Notes: generated by a model from the letters alone, not told the origin. A DNA stretch of 15,271 bases from an uncultured Lachnospiraceae bacterium (GCA_902767195.1 CACXGS010000319.1:1-15271); one strand, 5' to 3'. Shown: positions 1 to 7,929, numbered from the stretch's first letter. Numbers and translations are program-made.

Positions 1-816
1 CAGAATCTTTCCGAGAAGAGCCTTGCCCCCCGTGTGCCGGGCCTGGAAAAAATGGGGATTCTGGACGGTTCCGAAAAAATGAATACGGTTTCAGGAACCG
101 TTGTTGTCAACAATTATAAAGAACTGAACCTGGACGATGTCTACTACTGGTTCGGATCAGACAACTTCGGCCGTGATATCTGGACCAGAACCTGGCATGG
201 CGCCAGAGTCTCTCTGATCATCGCCGTTGTCGCCGCCGTAATCGATATGATTATCGGTATGAGCTACGGTCTGATCTCCGGCTACTTCGGCGGCAGGACA
301 GATATCATCATGCAGAGAATCCTGGAGATTGCCAACTCTATTCCCAGACTGGTTATCGTTACTCTTCTTCTGCTTGTATTTAAGCCCGGCATGCTTACCA
401 TCATCATCGCCCTGATGCTGACTGAGTGGGTAGGCATGAGCCGAATCGCCCGGGCGGAGATGCTGAAGCTGAAAGAACAGGAATTTGTCCTTGCTTCAAG
501 AACACTGGGAGCCGGCAGCTTCTTTATCATTTTTAAAGAAGTTCTTCCCAATATCATCGGACCCATTATCACTCAGGTTATGTTTTCAATTCCGACGGCG
601 ATCTTCACCGAAGCATTCCTGTCCTTCGTCGGCCTTGGAATACCGGTACCGCAGTGTTCCCTGGGTTCCCTGATCTCGGAAGGATTCAACAGCTTTACCA
701 CCCATCCTTACCAGATAGTAGCGCCCATCGTTGTTATGGCACTTCTGATGTTATCCTTTAACCTGGTAGCGGACGGACTCAGGGAAGCACTGGATCCGAA
801 GATGAAAGAAATGTGA
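1..816 (+). CDS. oppC: Oligopeptide ABC transporter permease, OppC/DppC type (5' end outside window)
   Basis: Membrane permease subunit of a peptide-importing ABC transporter, working with a second permease (expected upstream, outside the window) and the two ATPases that follow. The reading frame is open from the first base, and the residues before the first in-window start-like codon (GTG at 34) still read as OppC-like sequence (LAPRVPGLEKMGI), so this is a truncated gene rather than one starting at 34. Visible parts are the WFGSDNFGRDIWTR segment found just before the transmembrane core in OppC/DppC, then about five hydrophobic helices. The cytoplasmic EAA loop (ASRTLGAGSFFIIFKEVLPN) docks on the ATPases. 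The C-terminal part contains AFLSFVGLG, also typical of the family. The TGA stop lies about 10 bp before the oppD ATG. Substrate (oligopeptide or dipeptide) cannot be told from this subunit. Confidence 0.93.
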   Translation, partial: QNLSEKSLAPRVPGLEKMGILDGSEKMNTVSGTVVVNNYKELNLDDVYYWFGSDNFGRDIWTRTWHGARVSLIIAVVAAVIDMIIGMSYGLISGYFGGRTDIIMQRILEIANSIPRLVIVTLLLLVFKPGMLTIIIALMLTEWVGMSRIARAEMLKLKEQEFVLASRTLGAGSFFIIFKEVLPNIIGPIITQVMFSIPTAIFTEAFLSFVGLGIPVPQCSLGSLISEGFNSFTTHPYQIVAPIVVMALLMLSFNLVADGLREALDPKMKEM

Positions 817-826
817 GGTGGATGAT

Positions 827-1921
827 ATGGCAGAGAATAATGAAAAAATACTGGATATCAAAAATCTCGATATTACATTTAAGACAACAGCCGGCGATGT
901 CCATGCCATCCGTGGAATCAACGTGGATGTGATGAAGGGGGAGACCGTAGCCATCGTTGGAGAATCCGGCTCCGGAAAGTCTGTCACCATGAAGGCGGCC
1001 ATGGGCATTCTGGCTTCGAACGCCGTAGTAAACAGCGGTACCATAGAGTTCACTTACACTGGTGATAACGGAAACAAAGAAACCGTTGACATCCTGAAGC
1101 AGAATAAGAACTGGATCCGTAAGAACATCAACGGAAGACGAATCTCCATGGTTTTCCAGGATCCCATGACATCTCTGGATCCCACCATGAATATCGGTAA
1201 ACAGATCATGGAAGGAATGATCTGGCATTACAAGACTCCCAAAGAAGAAGCCTATAACAAGGCATTACAGCTTCTGAGAGAGGTTGGCATCGAGGATGCG
1301 GAGAAGCGGATGAAAAACTATCCCCATCAGCTTTCCGGCGGTATGCGGCAGAGAGTCGTTATCGCCATTGCCCTGGCCTGCGACCCGGACCTGCTGATCT
1401 GTGATGAGCCGACAACCGCCCTGGATGTGACCATTCAGGCCAAGATCCTTGAATTGATCAAAAAGGTACAAAAAGAAAGAGGAATCTCCGTAATCTACAT
1501 TACCCATGACCTGGGCGTTGTCGCCAAAGTGGCCGACTATGTCAATGTTATGTATGCCGGCAAGATCGTGGAGACCGGGAAGATCAATGAGATCTACTAC
1601 GATCCAAAGCATCCTTATACCTGGGGACTGCTCTCGGCCATGCCGGATCTGGATACGGACGATGATCGTCTTTATACGATCCCCGGATCTCCTCCCAACC
1701 TGCTGCATGAACCCACAGGAGATGCCTTCGCCGCAAGAAACCGGCAGGCTCTTGTGATCGATGATAAGGCGGATCCGCCTATGTTCAAGATAACAGATAC
1801 TCATTACGCGGCAACCTGGCTGCTTGACCCCAGGGCACCCAAAGTGGATATGCCGGAAGAATTAGCTCATCGACTTGAGCGTATGAAGAAGGAGGCGAAA
1901 GATTATGGCAGTACAATATAA
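827..1921 (+). CDS. oppD: Oligopeptide ABC transporter ATPase, OppD/DppD type
   Basis: First of two ATPases driving the peptide importer, 364 aa. Walker A GESGSGKS is near residues 45-52, the Q-loop [11 protein letters not shown] near 109, the signature LSGGMRQR near 169, Walker [13 protein letters not shown] near 189 and the switch His in ITHDLG near 227. The C-terminal OppD/F extension is present ([23 protein letters not shown]). I chose ATG 827 because GAGGTGG at 815-821, overlapping the oppC stop, is a good ribosome site for it; GTG at 818 in the same frame has none. The cysteines that many OppD/DppD proteins carry after the PG-PP segment are absent here ([11 protein letters not shown] in place of a Cys-rich stretch), so no iron-sulfur site is expected. 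Its end overlaps oppF by 17 bp, indicating translational coupling. Confidence 0.95.
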   Translation: MAENNEKILDIKNLDITFKTTAGDVHAIRGINVDVMKGETVAIVGESGSGKSVTMKAAMGILASNAVVNSGTIEFTYTGDNGNKETVDILKQNKNWIRKNINGRRISMVFQDPMTSLDPTMNIGKQIMEGMIWHYKTPKEEAYNKALQLLREVGIEDAEKRMKNYPHQLSGGMRQRVVIAIALACDPDLLICDEPTTALDVTIQAKILELIKKVQKERGISVIYITHDLGVVAKVADYVNVMYAGKIVETGKINEIYYDPKHPYTWGLLSAMPDLDTDDDRLYTIPGSPPNLLHEPTGDAFAARNRQALVIDDKADPPMFKITDTHYAATWLLDPRAPKVDMPEELAHRLERMKKEAKDYGSTI

Positions 1922-2840
1922 TCAGGAGCCTCTGCTCAAAGTCCAGGGACTTAAACAGTATTTTCCGATCAGCAGGACTTTTACTGTAAAGGCGGTGGAC
2001 GACGTCAGCTTTGACATCTATCCCGGAGAGACTTACGGATTAGTAGGTGAGTCCGGTTCCGGCAAATCAACCATCGGCCGGAGTGTAATCCGTCTCTATA
2101 AGCCAACGGCAGGAAAAATCATTTTTGACGGAGATGACATCAGTGGTTCTATGTCCAGGCAGGTGGAGTCCGATCTCCGTATAAAGATGCAGATGATTTT
2201 CCAGGACCCCATGGCTTCTCTGAATCCTCGTAAAACGGTAGGCGACATCATCGGAGAAGGTCTGGATATTCACAAGATGTACAAAACGAAAGAAGAACGG
2301 CAGGATAAGGTAAAACGAATCCTGAAAAAGGTCGGCCTGGCTCCGGAACATCACAGCCGCTATCCCCATCAGTTCTCCGGCGGACAGCGTCAGAGGGTTG
2401 GTATAGCCAGGGCTCTGATCATGGATCCCAAGCTGATCATTGCCGACGAGTGTATCTCGGCCCTCGACGTCTCCATCCAGGCCCAGGTGGTAAACCTGAT
2501 GAAAGACATTCAGGAGGAGACCCATTCAGCTTATCTCTTCATTGCCCATGATCTTTCCATGGTCAAATATATCTCCGACCGTATCGGTGTTCTTCATCTG
2601 GGACATATGCTGGAAACAGGAACAACGGATGAGATCTTTGCAAGACCCATCCACCCCTATACCAGGAGCCTGTTGTCCGCAATTCCCTCACCGAATCCGA
2701 TTCTTGAGAAGCAGAGAACTTCCCTCAGCTACGATTACAAGACTTCAGGTATCGACTACAGTGCCGGATCTGACCATCTGGTAGAGGGAACTCATTATGT
2801 GCGGTGCACTGATGAGGAATTTGCCCGCTGGGTCAAATAA
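1905..2840 (+). CDS. oppF: Oligopeptide ABC transporter ATPase, OppF/DppF type
   Basis: Second ATPase of the peptide importer, 311 aa, pairing with OppD on the cytoplasmic face. Walker [10 protein letters not shown] is at residues 48-56, the Q-loop IFQDPMASLNPR near 98-109, the signature FSGGQRQRVGIARAL at 157-171, Walker B LIIADE at 177-182 and the switch histidine in IAHDLSM at 215. After the catalytic Glu the usual Pro is a Cys (DECISALD instead of DEPxSALD), probably harmless because the Asp and Glu are intact. The OppF C-terminal extension is present (HPYTRSLLSAIPSPNP), ending in the family's acidic/aromatic tail. ATG 1905 follows AAGGAGG at 1889-1895, inside the oppD end. It is the last gene of the operon, with a strong terminator 50 bp after the stop. 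Confidence 0.95.
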   Translation: MAVQYNQEPLLKVQGLKQYFPISRTFTVKAVDDVSFDIYPGETYGLVGESGSGKSTIGRSVIRLYKPTAGKIIFDGDDISGSMSRQVESDLRIKMQMIFQDPMASLNPRKTVGDIIGEGLDIHKMYKTKEERQDKVKRILKKVGLAPEHHSRYPHQFSGGQRQRVGIARALIMDPKLIIADECISALDVSIQAQVVNLMKDIQEETHSAYLFIAHDLSMVKYISDRIGVLHLGHMLETGTTDEIFARPIHPYTRSLLSAIPSPNPILEKQRTSLSYDYKTSGIDYSAGSDHLVEGTHYVRCTDEEFARWVK

Positions 2841-2889
2841 ATCGTCTGCTTTGATATATGATACAGTCCATTTAATAACAGACTATAGC

Positions 2890-2927
2890 AAAAGGAGATG
2901 TTCTCAGGGGAGAGCATCTCCTTTTTT
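2890..2927 (+). terminator. Rho-independent terminator of the opp operon
   Basis: AAAAGGAGATGTTCTC (2890-2905) pairs with GAGAGCATCTCCTTTT (2910-2925), a 16-bp stem with one G:U pair and a 4-nt loop, running into a T tract. It lies just after oppF and before the separate downstream gene. Confidence 0.9.
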
Positions 2928-3017
2928 ATTGGAAATCTTTTTTCAAAATGCTTATTGCAGAGATTTATGTTACTATTAAATAGAACAAAGAGCACCGTTA
3001 CATCGAGGGGAATAATA

Positions 3018-4025
3018 ATGATTTCTGCTTTTTCCTATGCATTTAATGCCATCGCCCCCATCCTGCTTCTGGCAGTAATGGGATATACACTGAAAAAAAG
3101 ACATCTGGTATCCGAAGAATTCTTCCGGAAAATGAATTCCTTTGTTTTCCACTACAGCTTCCCTTTCCTGATGTTCGAGAATCTTTACAATGTGGATGGC
3201 ATAAAGGATCTTGACTTTCGACTGGCAGCATTTCTGGTCGGGAGCATCGGCTTACTGACGATTCTTGGCATAATAATCGCCAATTATATTACAGACAGAA
3301 ATAACCGCAAAGGCGTTATCATTCAGGCCGGATTCCGGTCCAATTTCGCCCTGATCGGCCTTCCTCTGGCTGAGGGACTGGCCGGACAGGAAGGATTGCT
3401 CGTGACATCCTCCCTGCAGGCCCCCATTGTCATCTACTACAACTTTTTTTCTGTGCTTTTTCTGGCAATATACTCGGAGGATGCTGCCTTCAGCGTCAGG
3501 AAAGTTATAAAAAACATCCTCAGGAATCCTCTGATCCAGGGTCTGAGCGCAGGTATCGCAGCCCTGCTGATCAGAGAAGTGATCCCGGTATCAGCCGACG
3601 GTCAGCTGGTCTTCTCAATAAAAAATAATCTTCCCTGGGTATACAAAACCATCTCCTATCTTGCCAGAGTGGCAACTCCTATCGCTCTGGTCTCCCTGGG
3701 AGGCCAGTTCGAGTTCTCCCATGCCTCAGGTATGAAGAAAGAACTGGTTACTTCCGTTTTCATGAGGTTGATTCTTGCTCCGGCCATCGGTTTTTCTTTG
3801 GCAGCAATCGCCGTCAGAGCCGGTTTCATCTCATTTACTCCCGCCTCTGTCAGCGCGATGGTTGCCTGCTTCGGATCGCCCCTTGCCGTTTCAGCGGTTC
3901 CGATGGCAGCGGAAATGGGCGCTGATTCTGATCTGGCAGGACAGATTGTTTTATGGACTTCTCTGCTGAGCATGTTCACTATATTTGCCATAACCGTATT
4001 GTTCCGTACAATAGGGATCCTGTGA
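3018..4025 (+). CDS. AEC-family transporter (auxin efflux carrier / malate permease-like)
   Basis: Polytopic membrane transporter of the AEC family, 335 aa, with about ten hydrophobic helices arranged as two similar halves, as in the bile acid/AEC superfamily. In bacteria, members move organic acids such as malate or export small solutes; the substrate here is unknown. Family-like features include an N-terminal AFNAIAPILLLAVMGY helix, the central FRSNFALIGLPLAEGL stretch and the C-terminal GSPLAVSAVPMAAEMG stretch, each with helix-breaking glycines and prolines where the unwound substrate site would be. ATG 3018 is chosen because GAGGGG at 3005-3010 precedes it. The open frame extends back to 2898, but that part lies in the opp terminator hairpin and lacks family similarity. 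It is probably a single-gene unit; the next gene is convergent. Confidence 0.87.
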   Translation: MISAFSYAFNAIAPILLLAVMGYTLKKRHLVSEEFFRKMNSFVFHYSFPFLMFENLYNVDGIKDLDFRLAAFLVGSIGLLTILGIIIANYITDRNNRKGVIIQAGFRSNFALIGLPLAEGLAGQEGLLVTSSLQAPIVIYYNFFSVLFLAIYSEDAAFSVRKVIKNILRNPLIQGLSAGIAALLIREVIPVSADGQLVFSIKNNLPWVYKTISYLARVATPIALVSLGGQFEFSHASGMKKELVTSVFMRLILAPAIGFSLAAIAVRAGFISFTPASVSAMVACFGSPLAVSAVPMAAEMGADSDLAGQIVLWTSLLSMFTIFAITVLFRTIGIL

Positions 4026-4086
4026 CAGAAGCCCTCGCTCCGGCTTTGATAGAAGTGGAATTAACTCATTATGTCTTCTCACGTCT

Positions 4087-4692
4087 CTATTTTATTTCTA
4101 TAATATCGAGATTATATCCAAGTAATTCTCCAATACTTGTGATTTTCCCTTTTACCGTGATTCTGTCACCTTTTTTCATATTCATGATTGTCTCAAGCTG
4201 ATTATCCGTTTTTATGTCACAATGAATCTCCTGGAACATATAGTCATAATTATCTTCTGCTGCTCCCAATCCAATGTACTTTCCGTCACTATCGACCGTT
4301 CCCAGATATCCTTCAACCTTAACATATTCATCCTGATGTGTTTTCTCTGCTTTTAAAGCATTATTATTTAAATCATCAAACAATTCGGTGCAATCATATG
4401 TAGTATATGTAATTTTTTTCTTTGCTGATTTCTTTTTTGCAGCTGTCTCTTTTGCGGCATCCTTGTCTTCAGATTGTTCCTGGGTCTGTGCGGCAGGTGA
4501 CTCCTGCTCTTCTTCGTCTCCTCCTCCACCAAAAACTGCTCCCAAAACACCTATGGCGACAATCGCGATCAAAATCCATTTAAATATACCACCCCTTACT
4601 TTTTTCCGGCAATTTGGACACACTTTTGCTCCATAAGGAATTTCTGTTGCGCAATGCTTACATATTTTTGTTGCAGGTTTTTCTTTTGCCAT
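4087..4692 (-). CDS. Zinc-ribbon membrane protein with OB-fold-like (tRNA_anti-like) C-terminal domain
   Basis: Predicted membrane-anchored protein of 201 aa and unknown function. Residues 11-28 form a zinc ribbon (CKHC, then CPNC: Cys11, 14, 25, 28). One transmembrane helix follows at about 37-55, then a Gly/Glu/Gln-rich and Lys/Ala-rich low-complexity linker (56-93). Residues about 97-201 resemble the OB-fold tRNA_anti-like domain seen in secreted Firmicute proteins (VKVEGYLGTV and GDRITVKGKITSI strands). By topology the ribbon should be cytoplasmic and the OB-like domain outside. The start has AGGAG about 8 bp upstream (4698-4704 region). It is transcribed alone, separated from the upstream minus-strand operon by a terminator, and is convergent with the AEC gene. 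No nucleic-acid substrate should be assumed from the fold name. Confidence 0.8.
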   Translation of the reverse strand: MAKEKPATKICKHCATEIPYGAKVCPNCRKKVRGGIFKWILIAIVAIGVLGAVFGGGGDEEEQESPAAQTQEQSEDKDAAKETAAKKKSAKKKITYTTYDCTELFDDLNNNALKAEKTHQDEYVKVEGYLGTVDSDGKYIGLGAAEDNYDYMFQEIHCDIKTDNQLETIMNMKKGDRITVKGKITSIGELLGYNLDIIEIK

Positions 4693-4715
4693 ATTATTTC
4701 TCCTTTCCCTAAGTC

Positions 4716-4757
4716 AAAAAATAAATCATCCTGAAACTGTATGATTTCAGGATGATT
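4716..4757 (-). terminator. Rho-independent terminator after the thioredoxin-like gene
   Basis: A perfect 13-bp inverted repeat, AATCATCCTGAAA (4724-4736) with TTTCAGGATGATT (4745-4757), has an 8-nt loop. On the minus strand it is followed by TTATTTTTT, so it ends the minus-strand transcript coming from 4838-7347. Confidence 0.85.
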
Positions 4758-4837
4758 GTACCAAAAAGGATTTAATATTTGGTTTGCTGCCAGCATACTG
4801 GCAAAGATTAATTGCAGAGTTATGACTTTCTACTCCA

Positions 4838-5806
4838 TCATTTTTTTCTATATTGCGCTTTACTCACTCCCAGAATAAATCGTCCGATATTCTGGAATAT
4901 AGCCAGCAGTATGCCGGCTCCGGCCCCTTTGCCAAAGGCTTTTGCCAGTTTTATACTCTCCACCAGCCTGAAGACCAAACACCCCAGTCCTAAAAGGCCG
5001 GTACAGATAATCATCCAGTTCGCATGAAGCCGGCCAGTAATTATGGCAAGGGCCACGGTTCCCAACTGACAGAGGATAGCCAGGAGTCCCGCCTTTCCAC
5101 TCCAACTGATCACGTATTCCTTATAAGTGCTAAGGAGAGGGATGATGCTGTGCCAGCCCGTCTCTCCCGCCTTCCGGAAAAGAAGCCATCTTCCAATTAC
5201 CAGCAGAAGAAAAGCAACCGGAATCAGTATCAGAATCATATACAGGGAAGAAGAACTGGCAATATCAGAAGCCAGGGGTTCTCCATTATAGTCATCGGAC
5301 AAGAACGTGTTAACTTTTTTCTCAAAGTCTCCCTCTTCAACAAATGCTCCGACTCTGATATAGCCGACTTTGCCGTCATGGTCGATAAATACAGTAGTGG
5401 GGTAGCCTGTCACTTTGAGAAAATCCAGAGCATCTCCGGCTAATCCCATAGGGAAGGAAAGGGAATGGCCATCTTTGTACTTAGCAACCATCTCCATGGT
5501 GTCATCAGGGTCACCGGACACGGAGATAATTTCCATCTCATCGTTGTGAGCCTGATATACTTTCTCAAATTCCGGGAATTCCACTTCGCAGGGCCCGCAC
5601 CATGTGGCAAAAACATTGAGTACAACCAGCTTCTTCTCCTTTAGAATCTCGGAAAGGGTGACAGTAGAACCGTCCGTCATAGATACTGTGAAATCCGGCA
5701 TCGTCTGTCCGGCATCCACTCCTAGATCGCCGGACTTGGCAAAGACAGCACAACTCATTGCCGCAAACATGAAAAATGCCGCAAGAGTACAGATTAGTTT
5801 TTTCAT
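4838..5806 (-). CDS. Secreted/membrane TlpA-like thioredoxin fused to a DUF5684-like membrane domain
   Basis: Thiol-disulfide protein of the TlpA/ResA class with a membrane tail, 322 aa. A Sec signal peptide covers residues 1-23 (ending AVFA), so the thioredoxin domain should face outside. That domain (about 30-170) carries the redox motif WCGPC at 69-73 in FATWCGPCEVEFPEF and the cis-Pro in TGYPTT at 136. A Ser-rich linker leads to a transmembrane helix (about 188-208). A multi-helix segment follows, starting GETGWHSIIPLLSTY (about 214-228), which resembles DUF5684-type membrane domains. TlpA proteins usually end after the thioredoxin domain, so the fusion is unusual. ATG is preceded by AGGAGT. 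It is the last gene of a probable kinase-lipoprotein-thioredoxin operon, 26 bp after the lipoprotein stop, and a terminator follows. The redox partner is unknown. Confidence 0.86.
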   Translation of the reverse strand: MKKLICTLAAFFMFAAMSCAVFAKSGDLGVDAGQTMPDFTVSMTDGSTVTLSEILKEKKLVVLNVFATWCGPCEVEFPEFEKVYQAHNDEMEIISVSGDPDDTMEMVAKYKDGHSLSFPMGLAGDALDFLKVTGYPTTVFIDHDGKVGYIRVGAFVEEGDFEKKVNTFLSDDYNGEPLASDIASSSSLYMILILIPVAFLLLVIGRWLLFRKAGETGWHSIIPLLSTYKEYVISWSGKAGLLAILCQLGTVALAIITGRLHANWMIICTGLLGLGCLVFRLVESIKLAKAFGKGAGAGILLAIFQNIGRFILGVSKAQYRKK

Positions 5807-5832
5807 AATAATTCACTCCTTTCCAAGGGTTA

Positions 5833-6210
5833 TTATTTCTTTAGAACGATGGTTAAGAGCCCGGGAGAATCCGGTGCAGAATACTCTGTAGTGTCCACAA
5901 GATAGCCATCAGGGGCTGTTAGTACATGAACAGTGTAAGTGCCGGCTTCCTTGTCAAAAGTCGCAACCCCGGTATCATCCGTTGTGCCTATGATGCACTC
6001 TGTATCCGAGCAGAACTGGATCTTGACTCCGGGAACGGGTTTTTCTTCTTCATCTGTCACTAATACCTCATAACCCCCCGATTTTTTATCCGCTGTCCGG
6101 GCATCCTCCCCGGACTGTGTATCCCCGGATGCCTGGCCGCAGGCAGCCAACAGGCTTAACGTCAATAACAGTATCAGACACAATGCCAATGTTTTGCTTC
6201 TCTTTCTCAT
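5833..6210 (-). CDS. Small lipoprotein with a carboxypeptidase-regulatory/SpaA-like beta domain
   Basis: Predicted surface lipoprotein, 125 aa. The N-terminal MRKRSK, a hydrophobic core and the lipobox LLAAC (residues 20-24) point to lipidation at Cys24. After a short Gly/Ser/Asp linker, residues about 47-124 look like a small beta-sandwich of the transthyretin/SpaA/carboxypeptidase-regulatory kind: VLVTDEEEKPVPGVKIQF, then TDDTGVATFDKEAGTYTVHV. No enzymatic motif is visible. I chose the ATG at 6210 because AGGAGGAGG sits just upstream of it. The in-frame ATG at 6243 touches the kinase stop codon (TAA then ATG) and has no ribosome site. It lies between the kinase and the thioredoxin gene on the same strand and is presumably co-transcribed. 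Two cysteines (C67 and C72, CSDTEC) could form a disulfide, which would fit the thioredoxin neighbour; that is speculative. Confidence 0.82.
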   Translation of the reverse strand: MRKRSKTLALCLILLLTLSLLAACGQASGDTQSGEDARTADKKSGGYEVLVTDEEEKPVPGVKIQFCSDTECIIGTTDDTGVATFDKEAGTYTVHVLTAPDGYLVDTTEYSAPDSPGLLTIVLKK

Positions 6211-6243
6211 GATTTTCCTCCTCCTAATTTTGGTAATATCCAT

Positions 6244-7347
6244 TTACAGGGATGTCATTGCTGATATAAAAAGGACCAGTAATCCCATAAGAACCGAAAA
6301 GAGAATGAAGATACACAGGACAGTCTTGATTATTCTGGAGTTTATTTTCCCGATGCCGGGAACCATTTCAAGCCATCCCCTGTAATCAAAAATGAACAGA
6401 ATCGAGCCGATAAAAAAGATAAAAACTGCTGTTCGTTCCAGCCAAAGATCCACCGCAGAAAGAGGCCCTTTTATCTGTGATTTAATGTCCATAGAAAAAC
6501 ACATCAAGCCAATCAAAAAATAGATAATCGCTGCCACTATCATACTCGCAGGTTTGCCTGCCCGGAATCCGGGCGGAAGAAAGCTCCTCCATCTGCTGCC
6601 TCTATTATCATCATCGGGCAGCCTTGTTTCTTCTTCTAAAACCTTCCTGAGTTCCTCTGCCGATTGATATCGGCTTTCGGGATCCATCATAGTGCACTTA
6701 TCGATAATATTTTTCAAGGGCCCGTCATAAACAGTCTCTCTCAGATATCCCCCTGTCAAAAGATAGTGCATCGTGGCTCCTATACTGTAGATATCGCTGC
6801 GGGGATCTGTCTGCCCAAAACCATAGGATTCCGGCGCTGAAAAATGATGAGAGACCATAGCCACTGTATCCAATGATGCATCTGCCCTGTATTCTCTGGA
6901 AATATTAAAATCAATCAAATAAATATCCGAATGACTATCAAGGATTATGTTTCCCGGTTTAATGTCCCTGTGGATAAAGGGTGGAGACATTTTATGAAAC
7001 TGATCCAGAATATCACATAACTGAATCATATACACAAGCACCCTGCTTTCCGGTAAGGGGCCGTTATTGAGAACAATCTGCAAAAGATTTAAACCATGGA
7101 TATATTCCTCAATCAGGACTGTTTTTCCATTTACGGTATCAATGCTGTATATCTGGGGTACCCCTTTTATAGAATGTTCTTTCAGCTGATGATACAAGGC
7201 CGGATTATGGACCGGTTTTATTTTTTCAACAGCCAGCTCTTTTGTAAGGCGATCTCTGACCAGAAACACACTTGCCTCCTCATCAAAGGGGGTGAGGATT
7301 TCGTAGCGGTCGATCAGAGAGGCAGGAATACTTATTTCATTTTCCAT
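6244..7347 (-). CDS. Membrane-anchored Ser/Thr protein kinase-like protein
   Basis: Eukaryotic-type (Hanks) protein kinase, 367 aa. The catalytic core spans about residues 14-240: a candidate ATP-binding Lys in AVEKIKP (K42), the catalytic loop HRDIKPGNII (126-135), the metal-binding Asp in DFN (146-148, where DFG is usual), SAPESYG (170-176) and SDIYSIGATMHYLLTG (184-199). Three transmembrane helices follow at about 268-285, 304-320 and 338-362, with no PASTA or other large sensor domain. The glycine-rich loop is not recognisable (TPFDEEASVFLV). With DFN this leaves activity uncertain, although the key Lys, Asp and Asn residues remain. The start has AAAGGTGAAG upstream. It is the first gene of an operon with the lipoprotein and thioredoxin, and is divergent from a small HTH gene, a pairing I recall from clostridial genomes. 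Confidence 0.87.
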   Translation of the reverse strand: MENEISIPASLIDRYEILTPFDEEASVFLVRDRLTKELAVEKIKPVHNPALYHQLKEHSIKGVPQIYSIDTVNGKTVLIEEYIHGLNLLQIVLNNGPLPESRVLVYMIQLCDILDQFHKMSPPFIHRDIKPGNIILDSHSDIYLIDFNISREYRADASLDTVAMVSHHFSAPESYGFGQTDPRSDIYSIGATMHYLLTGGYLRETVYDGPLKNIIDKCTMMDPESRYQSAEELRKVLEEETRLPDDDNRGSRWRSFLPPGFRAGKPASMIVAAIIYFLIGLMCFSMDIKSQIKGPLSAVDLWLERTAVFIFFIGSILFIFDYRGWLEMVPGIGKINSRIIKTVLCIFILFSVLMGLLVLFISAMTSL

Positions 7348-7358
7348 TATACTTCACC

Positions 7359-7387
7359 TTTCCAAAAATAGTTCTTTTCGTTATAAT
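7359..7387 (+). promoter_or_regulatory. Probable promoter of the HTH gene, giving a leaderless or nearly leaderless mRNA
   Basis: TTTCCA (7359-7364) and a consensus TATAAT (7382-7387) are separated by 17 bp. The expected start point, 6-8 bp after the -10, falls on the ATG at 7394. No Shine-Dalgarno sequence precedes that ATG. Confidence 0.55.
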
Positions 7388-7408
7388 AATACCATGAATA
7401 GAAGTGAA
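7380..7408 (-). promoter_or_regulatory. Probable promoter of the kinase operon
   Basis: On the minus strand, TTCACT (7403-7408) and TATAAC (7380-7385) are separated by 17 bp, a fair sigma-A match. Transcription would start near 7373-7375, giving a leader of about 27 nt that contains the kinase ribosome site. The -10 box overlaps the one on the plus strand. Confidence 0.5.
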
Positions 7409-7831
7409 CCACAAACAAACGAACTTCATAAAGTCCTCAAAACCATGACCTTAAAAGAGTATGATACTTATATTGAGGAAAACGATATTCCGCCATGCAG
7501 AACCATCCAATCCTACTTTGCGGATTATATCAAAGACCACAATCTGAGTAAAAAAGACCTTGTCAAAAACAGTCTTCTTGACCGTACCTACGGCTATCAG
7601 ATCTTAAGCGGACTACGCAAACCATCAAGGGATAAGATTCTGGCTTTATGCATTTCCGGAAAAATGTCTTTTGAGGAGATCCAAAGGGCTCTGGAAATTG
7701 CACAGGCAGGTGTCCTCTATCCCAAAGAGCCCCGTGACGCCGCCATTATCCTGTGTATTCATAATAATATATACAACCTTTATGAAATCAATATGTATCT
7801 GGATCAAAAGGGATTTCCTCCCATCCGATAA
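7394..7831 (+). CDS. Small XRE-like helix-turn-helix protein divergent from the kinase
   Basis: Predicted cytoplasmic DNA-binding protein, 145 aa. Residues about 38-86 look like a Cro/C1-type HTH (YIKDHNLSKKDLVKNS, then LDRTYGYQILSGLRKPSRD), followed by a helical tail (92-140) with the LYPKEPRDAAIILCI segment. I recognise the shape from clostridial genes lying beside Hanks-type kinases; the target is not known. It might regulate the kinase operon from the shared 46-bp intergenic region or be a kinase substrate; both are inference. The ATG at 7394 is the first in frame and there is no ribosome site before it, while a consensus -10 box ends 6 bp upstream, so the message is probably leaderless. 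The next in-frame ATG (7445 region) also lacks a ribosome site and would cut only poorly conserved sequence. Confidence 0.78.
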   Translation: MNRSEPQTNELHKVLKTMTLKEYDTYIEENDIPPCRTIQSYFADYIKDHNLSKKDLVKNSLLDRTYGYQILSGLRKPSRDKILALCISGKMSFEEIQRALEIAQAGVLYPKEPRDAAIILCIHNNIYNLYEINMYLDQKGFPPIR

Positions 7832-7852
7832 TGAAAAAAATAATTTAGATAC

Positions 7853-7900
7853 AGCAGAACCCCCGCATATGCTACATGCTATACGGGGGTTCTGCTCTTT
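7853..7900. terminator. Bidirectional terminator between convergent HTH and csoR genes
   Basis: AGCAGAACCCCCG (7853-7865) and CGGGGGTTCTGCT (7884-7896) form a perfect 13-bp stem with an 18-nt loop. On plus it is followed by CTCTTTAGTATTT, and on minus by an A/T-rich run ending in seven T residues, so it can serve both convergent units. Confidence 0.82.
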
Positions 7901-7929
7901 AGTATTTATTCATATTGAAAGAGAAGGCA

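Noticed and set aside
2898..3017. Upstream extension of the AEC transporter frame
   Set aside because: It starts inside the opp terminator hairpin, lacks a ribosome site, and the added residues do not look like the family N-terminus; ATG 3018 has GAGGGG before it.
4029..4046. Possible terminator after the AEC gene (AAGCC/GGCTT)
   Set aside because: A 5-bp stem with an 8-nt loop and no real T tract is too weak to call.
4788..4804. Small hairpin TGCCAG-CATA-CTGGCA near the thioredoxin-like gene end
   Set aside because: Only 6 bp and no T run on either strand; the 13-bp hairpin at 4724-4757 explains termination.
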